The notes beneath the pieces were generated by a model. That model ran no database searches and had not been told where the DNA came from. It saw only the letters and a list, made by a program, of their open reading frames with translations. 7,420 nt of DNA from UBA7672 sp964529555. Lineage in GTDB: Bacteria; Pseudomonadota; Alphaproteobacteria; Caulobacterales; Hyphomonadaceae. A program made the translations under genes and the position numbers. The DNA lies in the NCBI GenBank assembly GCA_964529555.1, contig CAZGWV010000139.1, forward strand, positions 1 to 7,420. The letters are read 5' to 3'. Below are positions 1 to 7,420 of this stretch, in pieces. Positions within the stretch are counted from its first letter, which is position 1, and the number at the start of each line of letters is the position of its first letter.

Positions 1-2
1 AA

Positions 3-34
3 ACGGGGGTCCGCCCCGTACTTAGGGGGCGGAC
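3..34 (-). terminator. Hairpin overlapping the stop codon of the MFS gene
   Basis: GTCCGCCCC (9-17) and GGGGCGGAC (26-34) form a perfect 9-bp stem with an 8-nt loop, and the TAA stop of the transporter (22-24) lies inside the loop. A second, mutually exclusive 6-bp hairpin uses ACGGGG (3-8) and CCCCGT (14-19) and, on the minus strand, ends in TTT at the window edge. The stems are GC-rich and in the right place for a rho-independent terminator of the MFS transcript, but the expected U tract is cut off by the window boundary, so terminator function is inferred. Confidence 0.5.
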
Positions 35-1269
35 AGGTGGGGGTCTGCCTCTTCGACGGGAGCCGATCTCCGGCTTGCGCCGATGGCGGCGAAGCAGAGC
101 GCTCCCACCAGGAAGCAGGCGGCTCCGGCCCAGAGCGCGACGTCGTATGACTGCGTATAGTCGTGGGCCTGCGCGAACAGGACGCCGCCGACGCCCGTGC
201 CGGTGACGACGGCGGCGTTGACGCACCCCATCAGCGTGCTGAACGCCTTGAGGCCGAAATAACGGGCGATGAGGAAGGGGCCCACATCGCCCTCCGCGCC
301 CTGGCTGAGGCCCGCGAGCGCGATGCCGGCGATCACCAGCGGCATGTATCCGCCCTGCCCGAGCAGCATCAGGCACCCGGCAGCGGGAACGCCCATCGCG
401 ATGAAGGTGACGAGCTGCGGCGGGAAGCGGTCGAGGCAGAAGCCGGCGACGAGGCGGCCGAAGAAAACGGAAACGGCGAAGGCCGACAGCACCGAGGCGA
501 CGGTTCCGCCATCGAAGCCCTTGTCGCCGATCAGCGCGGCCATCTGGGCCATGAGGCCGCCCGACGGGATGTTGATGATGAACATGCCGGCGACCAGCAG
601 CCAGAAGGCGGGCATGCGCGTCGCCTCGCCGAGGCGGAAGGAATTCACCATCGCTTCGGGCCGCGCCTTCACCTTCGGGAGAAGCAGCAGGCCGAGCAGC
701 GAGCCTGCGATCGCCATGACGCCGAGCATGAGCCAGCCGGCGCGCCAGCCATACGTCTCCATGACGAAGTTGAGCAGCGGCGGCGTGATCGCCGCAGTGA
801 GGGTGACCGAAGACAGCGCGGTGGAGAGCGCAAGGCCGCGCGAGCGGACGAAGACGGCGTTGATCGGGCGGGCCCATGTGATGCTCGTCGTGCCGAGGCC
901 GGAGAACACCAGAAGGAAGGTGAGCGCATAGTAGAGCCAGATATTGCCGTCCTGCACGCTCATGCCGACGCAGGCGCCGGCAAAGCCGATGGCGCCCAGG
1001 ACGATGACAGGCCGGACGCCGATCTTGTCGGCAAGCCTTCCGACAAGAGGCGCGAGCGATCCGGCGATCAGGCTGGCGACGCTGGCGAAGGCGGCTTCAC
1101 CGCGCGTCCAGTTGAATGCGGATGTGTGATGCTGGATGAACAGGCTGGCGACGAAGGGATAGAGGATCAGGCCGGCCGCCGCGCCCACGCCCGCCGCGAG
1201 CACGATGCGCCAGCCCAGCCGCCATTCCCCGCCCGAGGAGAGACCTGATTCCGGCGTGCGATCCGACAT
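22..1269 (-). CDS. MFS transporter, monocarboxylate/oxalate-formate antiporter-like
   Basis: Predicted inner-membrane secondary transporter of 415 aa, the usual length for the major facilitator superfamily. About twelve hydrophobic segments are readable, roughly at residues 21-43, 58-78, 86-104, 109-130, 145-169, 176-198, 219-240, 255-275, 285-304, 308-325, 342-366 and 376-397. The loop between helices 2 and 3 carries the MFS motif A (GRLADKIGVRP, residues 77-87), with a second weaker copy (GRLVAGFCLDR) near residue 271. The stretch QGAEGDVGPFLIARYFG near residues 323-339 resembles monocarboxylate or oxalate/formate-type carriers, so a small organic anion is a reasonable guess, but the substrate cannot be read from the sequence. 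I chose the ATG at 1269 because AAGGGA lies 5 nt upstream and the protein then begins just before helix 1; an in-frame extension to 1533 adds 88 residues that do not look like protein and would overlap the neighbouring gene. A palindrome just upstream suggests control by a repressor. Confidence 0.9.
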   Translation of the reverse strand: MSDRTPESGLSSGGEWRLGWRIVLAAGVGAAAGLILYPFVASLFIQHHTSAFNWTRGEAAFASVASLIAGSLAPLVGRLADKIGVRPVIVLGAIGFAGACVGMSVQDGNIWLYYALTFLLVFSGLGTTSITWARPINAVFVRSRGLALSTALSSVTLTAAITPPLLNFVMETYGWRAGWLMLGVMAIAGSLLGLLLLPKVKARPEAMVNSFRLGEATRMPAFWLLVAGMFIINIPSGGLMAQMAALIGDKGFDGGTVASVLSAFAVSVFFGRLVAGFCLDRFPPQLVTFIAMGVPAAGCLMLLGQGGYMPLVIAGIALAGLSQGAEGDVGPFLIARYFGLKAFSTLMGCVNAAVVTGTGVGGVLFAQAHDYTQSYDVALWAGAACFLVGALCFAAIGASRRSAPVEEADPHLSAP

Positions 1270-1284
1270 CCGCGTCCCTTTATA

Positions 1285-1299
1285 GTTTACAACGTAAAC
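1285..1299. promoter_or_regulatory. Palindromic operator candidate upstream of the MFS gene
   Basis: GTTTAC-AAC-GTAAAC is a perfect inverted repeat with 6-bp arms and a 3-bp centre, ending 15 bp before the MFS start codon and 5 bp before its AAGGGA ribosome binding site. An AT-rich TATAAA on the minus strand partly overlaps the left arm. The size, symmetry and position fit a dimeric TetR-type (or similar helix-turn-helix) repressor blocking transcription start. No regulator gene is present in the window, so the binding protein is unknown. Confidence 0.45.
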
Positions 1300-1403
1300 C
1301 CATAGGGGCGAACGATGGCGCCGCCAAGCCGTGGCGCAGGGGAAGGAGGTGGGAAATCCCTGGGAATGCGTTTGCCGGAACGGCAGGCGAATCGCCCCCC
1401 GCC

Positions 1404-1988
1404 CTACGTCCTGTAGTGGCAGGTCCAGATCTGGGCCTGGCTGGGGCAGACCAGCCTGGCGCAACCGATTTCGCGATTGTCGGGGGCTGCGATGCGGGCG
1501 TAGGCCATGCACTGGGATGAGCCGGGCGGGCATTTGCCGCCGGCTGCTTCGTAAGCGGCGCTGCCTTCGCGCCAGCGCGTCACGACATAGCCGGCGGAAA
1601 TGTCCTGTACGGCGTCAGCCCCGCCGAAACGGCGGACAGCCGAGGCCCAGTGCAGGCTGACATTCAGGTCGCGCCCGAACCTGGTGGTGGAAGCCATGCT
1701 GCAGGCGCCCTGCGAGGCCTTCCGGGCAGTTGCGCGGGCGGCGTCGGCCAGTTCGGCGGACCAGGAAAGCGGTTTCAGGCCAAGGCGCGTGCGGGCCTGA
1801 TTGTGCGCGGCCAGCATGCCGGACAGGTCAGCCGGCTCGGAAGCAGGCGTGATGTTCGGAACCGGGCGCGCCGCGCCGGCGATGGGCCCGACCTGCGGGG
1901 CCATGGCGACATCCTGTGCATAGGCCAAGCCCGCGAGCGAGAACGCCGCGAGGACCATGCGCAAGATTGTGAGAATCGCCGTTTTCAC
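1404..1988 (-). CDS. Secreted CAP/SCP-domain (PR-1-like) protein
   Basis: Predicted exported protein of 194 aa. The GTG at 1988 is the best start: it gives a classical signal peptide with Lys2 and Arg10, a hydrophobic core (residues 11-22) and an Ala-Tyr-Ala cleavage site before Gln25. An internal ATG at 1958 would remove both charges, and the longer in-frame reading to 2168 adds non-protein-like sequence. A GGGA lies about 8 nt upstream of the GTG. The mature part begins with a Pro/Ala-rich linker, then a CAP-like fold: AHNQARTRLGLKPLSWSAEL (residues 61-80) matches the family's first helix, and IGCARLVC...IWTCHY (175-191) matches the C-terminal IGCG...W.CNY pattern. Six cysteines (96, 153, 160, 176, 181, 190) could form three disulfides. 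The usual GHYTQVVW block is replaced by MAYARIAA, GEN by GRD, and the first cavity histidine is not visible, so the metal-binding CAP cavity looks lost. Role unknown; periplasmic or extracellular location inferred. Confidence 0.8.
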   Translation of the reverse strand: MKTAILTILRMVLAAFSLAGLAYAQDVAMAPQVGPIAGAARPVPNITPASEPADLSGMLAAHNQARTRLGLKPLSWSAELADAARATARKASQGACSMASTTRFGRDLNVSLHWASAVRRFGGADAVQDISAGYVVTRWREGSAAYEAAGGKCPPGSSQCMAYARIAAPDNREIGCARLVCPSQAQIWTCHYRT

Positions 1989-2209
1989 CGGGTTTGTCCC
2001 GCCACCCTCACCCTGATCCGCTGAGTAATCTGTTTGTCGCGAAGCGCAATCCAAACCGGCGAGTTCCTGTGCAAAAAATCCGCTGTGTTGCAGCGTCCAG
2101 AGGCCGCTGGTCCGATATGGGGCACAAGGGTTGCGCGCCCGGTTCGCCGCCGATAAACCCTGCCGCAATTTGCCGCCGCCCAGCTTCGCTCCAAGCCTCT
2201 CCTGGTGAC
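1989..2209. promoter_or_regulatory. Divergent intergenic region between the CAP gene and carB
   Basis: These 221 bp separate two divergent genes and must contain both promoters. Nothing matches consensus well. The best candidates are, on the minus strand for the CAP gene, TTGCGC and TACTCA 16 bp apart (about 2050-2023), and on the plus strand for carB, TTGCGC and GATAAA only 15 bp apart (about 2130-2157). The carB start lacks a clear Shine-Dalgarno sequence. I see no riboswitch, no attenuator hairpin with a T run and no arginine or pyrimidine operator that I can name. Confidence 0.3.
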
Positions 2210-3378
2210 ATGCCCAAGCGCACAGACATCAAGTCCATCCTGGTGATCGGCGCCGGGCCGATCGTGATCGGTCAGGCGTGCGAGTTCGATTATTCGGGCG
2301 TGCAGGCGATCAAGGCGCTGAAGTCGGAGGGCTACCGGGTCATCCTGGTGAACTCAAATCCCGCCACGATAATGACCGACCCGGAACTGGCGGATGCAAC
2401 CTATATCGAGCCGATCACGCCCGAGATGGTCGCCAAGATCATCGCCAGGGAAAAGCCGGACGCCCTGCTGCCGACCATGGGCGGGCAGACGGCGCTGAAC
2501 TGTGCGCTGAAGCTTGAGCAGATGGGTGTGCTGAAAGAGCACGGCGTCGAGATGATCGGCGCGCGGGCCGAGGCCATCGAGAAGGCCGAGGACCGCAAGA
2601 AGTTCCGCGAGGCGATGGACAAGATCGGCCTCGATAGCCCGCGTTCAGCCATCGTCTCCTCGCCCGAGATCAGGAATGCGGACGGCACGATCTCCTACGA
2701 CCTCAAGGCCGGCTTTGCCGAAGCCATGAGGCAGATGGAGATCGTCGGCCTGCCCTGCATCGTGCGCCCGGCGTTCACGCTCGGCGGACTTGGCGGCGGC
2801 GTCGCCTACAACCGCCAGGAATTCGAGGACATCGTTACGCGCGGCCTGCAGATGTCGCCGGTGAGCCAGATCCTCGTCGACGAAAGCCTGCTCGGCTGGA
2901 AAGAGTTCGAGATGGAAGTCGTCCGCGACACCGCGGATAACGCCATCATCATCTGCTCCATCGAGAATGTGGACCCGATGGGCGTGCACACGGGCGATTC
3001 CATCACGGTTGCGCCTGCCCTCACGCTGACCGACCGCGAATACCAGGTGATGCGCAACGCCTCGATCGCCGTGCTGCGCGAGATCGGCGTGGAGACCGGC
3101 GGATCGAACGTGCAGTTCGCCGTGAACCCGGACAATGGCCGCCTCGTGGTCATCGAGATGAACCCGCGCGTGTCGCGTTCCTCGGCGCTGGCGTCGAAGG
3201 CGACCGGTTTCCCGATTGCGAAAGTCGCCGCCAAGCTCGCCGTCGGCTACACGCTGGACGAGCTGAAGAACGAGATCACCGGCGGGCTGACCCCGGCCAG
3301 CTTCGAGCCGAGCATCGATTACGTCGTCACCAAGATCCCACGCTTCGCCTTCGAGAAGTTCCCGGCGGCGGACGCGCG
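2210..3378 (+). CDS. carB: Carbamoyl-phosphate synthase large subunit, N-terminal part (left contig, partial)
   Basis: First part of CarB, which with the glutaminase subunit CarA makes carbamoyl phosphate from glutamine-derived ammonia, bicarbonate and two ATP, for pyrimidine and arginine synthesis in the cytoplasm. The ATG at 2210 begins MPKRTDIKSI, matching the E. coli N-terminus. This piece holds the carboxyphosphate synthetase ATP-grasp domain: the nucleotide-fold start GAGPIVIGQACEFDYSG, EDRKKF with Arg129, RPAFTLGGLGGG (Arg186), GWKEFEMEV (Glu232) and the metal-binding EMNPR (Glu316, Asn318). From about residue 152 it has some 17 extra residues compared with E. coli, so later positions are shifted by 17. 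The reading runs into the N gap after residue 389, where KFPAADAR would next be expected to continue as LTTQMKSVGE. It is broken by the assembly gap, not by a stop codon. No carA lies next to it. Confidence 0.95.
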
Positions 3379-3388
3379 NNNNNNNNNN
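3379..3388. other. Assembly gap (10 N) inside carB
   Basis: Ten undetermined bases join two contigs. The round size and the matching sequence on both sides indicate a placeholder, not a measured gap: the contig ends overlap in gene content, so there is no missing carB sequence to fill. The apparent frame change across the gap is a by-product of the placeholder length, since the duplicated left portion counted from 3178 to 3378 is 201 bp and would be in frame without the Ns. Confidence 0.97.
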
Positions 3389-5747
<2,359 letters not shown>

Positions 5748-5755
5748 TGGTTGTG

Positions 5756-5782
5756 AAGCGGGCGGCCCCCAGCCGCCCGTTT
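5756..5782 (+). terminator. Rho-independent terminator of carB
   Basis: CGGGCGGC (5759-5766) and GCCGCCCG (5772-5779) form a perfect 8-bp GC stem around a 5-nt CCCCA loop. It extends through a G-T wobble and two A-T pairs to 5756-5782, with TTTATCGTT following on the 3' side. It starts 8 nt after the carB stop codon. It should end most carB transcription, leaving greA to its own promoter or to read-through in the remaining 40 bp. Confidence 0.85.
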
Positions 5783-5822
5783 ATCGTTCCGTGTCATCGC
5801 GGCGTTTTTCATAGGACTACCG

Positions 5823-6296
5823 ATGCAGCGCATTCCCATGACGTCTCAAGGCTTCGAAGCCCTGCAGGCGGAACTGAAAATCCTGAAATCCGAAGAGCGC
5901 CCGAACATCATCGCGGCGATCGCGGAGGCGCGCAGCCACGGCGATCTCTCGGAGAATGCCGAGTATCACGCCGCCAAGGAGAAGCAGTCCTTCATCGAAG
6001 GCCGCATTGCGGAGCTTGAGGACAAGCTGGCGCGCGCCGAGGTGATCGACACGTCGCGCCTTGCGGGCAAGACCGTGAAGTTCGGCGCGACCGTGAAGCT
6101 GACGGACGAGGATTCGGGCGAGAGCTTCACCTACAAGATCGTCGGCGAGGACGAGGCCAACGTGAAGGAGAAGAAGATCTCCATCGCGTCTCCCATCGCG
6201 CGCGCCATGATCGGCAAGGAAGAAGGCGACACCGCCGAAGTCTCCGCGCCGGGCGGCGCGAAGTCATACGAAATCGTCGCCATCAGCTGGAAGTAG
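5823..6296 (+). CDS. greA: Transcription elongation factor GreA
   Basis: Cytoplasmic factor that enters the RNA polymerase secondary channel and stimulates cleavage of backtracked transcripts, rescuing stalled complexes. The 157 aa length is typical. The start at 5823 follows AGGA (5813-5816) by 6 nt, and MQRIPMTSQGFEAL aligns with the E. coli start MQAIPMT, so the internal ATG at 5838 is not used. The N-terminal coiled coil spans about residues 8-75, with the tip motif GDLSENAEY (40-48); Asp41 and Glu44, the acidic pair that coordinates the catalytic Mg, are both present. The C-terminal FKBP-like domain (about 82-157) has the usual VKFGATVKLTDED and the SPIARAMIGKEEGD block. It follows carB, an arrangement common in Alphaproteobacteria, but the intervening terminator implies largely separate transcription. 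Nothing is unusual about the protein. Confidence 0.97.
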   Translation: MQRIPMTSQGFEALQAELKILKSEERPNIIAAIAEARSHGDLSENAEYHAAKEKQSFIEGRIAELEDKLARAEVIDTSRLAGKTVKFGATVKLTDEDSGESFTYKIVGEDEANVKEKKISIASPIARAMIGKEEGDTAEVSAPGGAKSYEIVAISWK

Positions 6297-6361
6297 GCCG
6301 CCATTTGTCGGGGGAGTCCTGGAACAGAACCGCCCCAACAAAGCCGACGCACCATGTCCCG

Positions 6362-6389
6362 CTCATCCTGACGAAAGTCAGGATCCAGG
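6362..6389 (+). repeat. REP-like palindromic repeat, unit 1
   Basis: A 28-bp unit running CTCATCCTGAC-GAAA-GTCAGGATCCAGG. Bases 6365-6384 form a perfect 8-bp stem (ATCCTGAC/GTCAGGAT) closed by a GAAA tetraloop, a very stable GNRA hairpin as RNA. It lies 66 bp after the greA stop and could protect or end the greA transcript. Short GAAA-loop palindromes of the type 'TCxTGxC GAAA GxCAxGATCCAGG' are widespread between genes in Alphaproteobacteria; this attribution is from memory, not a search. Confidence 0.75.
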
Positions 6390-6449
6390 GCGGGCTTCAA
6401 GCCATGTTCCAGCTTGCAGCTTCAAACCTGTTCAAGACCCACAATCGTT

Positions 6450-6477
6450 CCTGGGTCCTGACTTTCGTCAGGACGAG
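6450..6477 (-). repeat. REP-like palindromic repeat, unit 2, inverted
   Basis: Reverse-complement copy of unit 1 with 26 of 28 bases identical. Its own hairpin occupies 6455-6474 (GTCCTGAC/GTCAGGAC), with the GAAA loop on the minus strand. The two differences from unit 1 lie opposite each other in the stem (A-T in unit 1, G-C here), so pairing is preserved. It ends 27 bp before the ATG of the next gene. The pair with its 60-bp spacer resembles a BIME or small MITE of about 116 bp; no transposase is present. Confidence 0.75.
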
Positions 6478-6504
6478 CAGGGATGAAGCTGCGATCATCT
6501 CCAT

Positions 6505-7420
6505 ATGAGTGATACCCCCGCCGTATCCGCCGCAAAGCCTGGCCCCTCGATCTGGTGCGTGGCAGACGGCCGCGCAGGCATTCTGAACCAGACGCTGGCG
6601 CTTCGCGCGGCGCTGGCTGAGCCGACACGCGCGGCGCGGCTGGAGGATATCCGCTCCAGCGCGCATCGCGATACGCCGCTGATCCTGCAGCCTCAGGGGT
6701 GGCAGCTTATGCTGCGGCCGGACCTGTGGCCCTCGCCTTTGAGCGCGTTGCCGCGCGATCAGCGCGAGCAGATGAAAGCGCCGTGGCCGGATATCTGGAT
6801 TGCGGCGGGGCGGCGCTCCATCCCCTACTCGCGGCTTGTGAAGAAGCTGTCGGGCGGCGCCACGCTGGTGGTGCAGACACAGAACCCGAAAGTATCACTG
6901 GGGTCGTTCGATCTGGTGATCCCGCCTGACCATGACGGCATGGCGGCGGCGCCCAACGTGTTTCCCATCATCGGGCCGCCGGTGTGGTTCTCGCAGCAGC
7001 GCATTGCGGATGCGCAGGCGAGGTTCGCGGCGCTGAATGCCGCGCCGGGTCAGAAGGTGCTGGTCTCGATCGGCGGGGATTCGAAGACCCACAAGATGAG
7101 CGACGCCAATATCGCCGCCATCGAGGGCGCGATCCAGCGGCTGGCCGAGGGGCGCAGCTTCTGGATCACCGTTTCGCGGCGGACGCCCGAGCAGGCGCGC
7201 GTGCGCTTCCGGCGGCTGGCGTCGACGCTGAAGGATGCGGTGTTCTGGGAGAATGAGGAACGCGACGGGCCCAACCCCTATGTCGCCTTCCTGTCGATGT
7301 GCGATGTCGCGCTGGTGACTGCCGAAAGCGCCAACATGATCGCGGACCCCGCCTTTTTCGGAAAGCCGATCTACCTGCTGAAGCTGGACGGCGGATCGCC
7401 CCGGTTCGACAAGCTGCATC
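6505..7420 (+). CDS. ELM1-like (COG3660) protein, C-terminus beyond window
   Basis: An open frame of 305 codons with no stop before the window end. The ATG at 6505 is the first start after an in-frame TGA at 6484; its ribosome binding site is poor. The protein resembles the bacterial homologues of plant mitochondrial-fission protein ELM1, which have a GT-B-like two-domain fold of about 320-360 aa; some 20-50 residues are probably missing. Matching blocks are WCVADGRAGILNQ (17-29), PDIWIAAGRRSIPYSR (95-110), LVVQTQNPKVSLGSFDLVIPPDHD (121-144, with an FDLVIPP.HD core), VSIGGDSK (187-194), ITVSRRTPEQ (221-230) and VTAESANMIADPAFFGKPIYLL (271-292), where the family usually has TxDSxSMxSEA. The last two blocks resemble the nucleotide-sugar side of GT-B enzymes. 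No signal peptide or membrane helix is seen. The bacterial role is not established; a link to envelope glycan or lipid A-type metabolism is often suspected but is inference here. Confidence 0.8.
   Translation, partial: MSDTPAVSAAKPGPSIWCVADGRAGILNQTLALRAALAEPTRAARLEDIRSSAHRDTPLILQPQGWQLMLRPDLWPSPLSALPRDQREQMKAPWPDIWIAAGRRSIPYSRLVKKLSGGATLVVQTQNPKVSLGSFDLVIPPDHDGMAAAPNVFPIIGPPVWFSQQRIADAQARFAALNAAPGQKVLVSIGGDSKTHKMSDANIAAIEGAIQRLAEGRSFWITVSRRTPEQARVRFRRLASTLKDAVFWENEERDGPNPYVAFLSMCDVALVTAESANMIADPAFFGKPIYLLKLDGGSPRFDKLH

Noticed and set aside
163..1248. Long plus-strand open frame of 361 codons opposite the MFS gene
   Set aside because: It is antisense to a clear 12-helix transporter, has the Arg/Glu/Ala/His-rich composition of a GC-driven shadow frame and shows no recognisable motif.
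1351..1385. GGGAAATCCC palindrome and the nearby TGCCG-GAA-CGGCA hairpin as a terminator for the CAP gene
   Set aside because: The stems are only 5 bp, there is no T run on the minus strand, and such short dyads are expected by chance at this GC content.
1994..2209. In-frame upstream extension of carB to 1994
   Set aside because: The added 72 residues do not resemble CarB, while the ATG at 2210 gives the conserved N-terminus MPKRTDIKSI.
6699..7256. Short plus-strand frames at 6699-6929 and 6984-7256
   Set aside because: Both lie in another frame inside the uninterrupted ELM1-like coding region starting at 6505.

Overview
The window looks like a piece of a high-GC alphaproteobacterial genome, possibly from the Hyphomonadaceae/Caulobacterales side, although that rank is only a guess. 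The evidence is strong GC bias in third codon positions, the carB-greA gene order common in Alphaproteobacteria, a CarB with insertions relative to the E. coli enzyme, and a GAAA-loop palindromic repeat pair of a type scattered through alphaproteobacterial intergenic DNA. A 10-base run of N shows that this is a draft scaffold.

Layout. Minus strand: a 12-helix MFS transporter (22-1269), then a secreted CAP/SCP-like protein (194 aa, GTG start, 1404-1988). Plus strand: carB, the large subunit of carbamoyl-phosphate synthase (2210-5747, interrupted at 3379-3388), a strong intrinsic terminator (5756-5782), greA (5823-6296), a pair of inverted palindromic repeats (6362-6477), and a COG3660/ELM1-like gene (from 6505) that runs off the right end. 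All intergenic stretches are shorter than 300 bases: 1270-1403 holds a palindromic operator candidate, 1989-2209 is the divergent CAP/carB promoter region, 5748-5822 holds the carB terminator and the greA ribosome binding site, and 6297-6504 holds the repeat pair.

The most important observation concerns carB. About 180 bp just left of the N run (3179-3361) occur again just right of it (3390-3569) at about 84% nucleotide identity. Most differences are synonymous, and there is a one-codon indel. With an arbitrary 10-N spacer the second copy also falls in a different reading frame. The simplest reading is that the scaffold joins two contigs whose ends are the same part of carB from two related but distinct genomes. 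Removing one copy restores a normal CarB of about 1108 aa, so carB should not be called a pseudogene or a duplicated-domain enzyme, and linkage between the left part (MFS, CAP, carB 5') and the right part (carB 3', greA, ELM1-like) should not be assumed.

Functionally these are mostly housekeeping genes: carbamoyl phosphate for pyrimidines and arginine (carB), transcript-cleavage factor (greA), a probable nucleotide-sugar-type or envelope-related protein (ELM1-like), a solute transporter and a secreted CAP-fold protein. I found no convincing new multi-gene system, no CRISPR array, no tRNA or rRNA and no insertion sequence.
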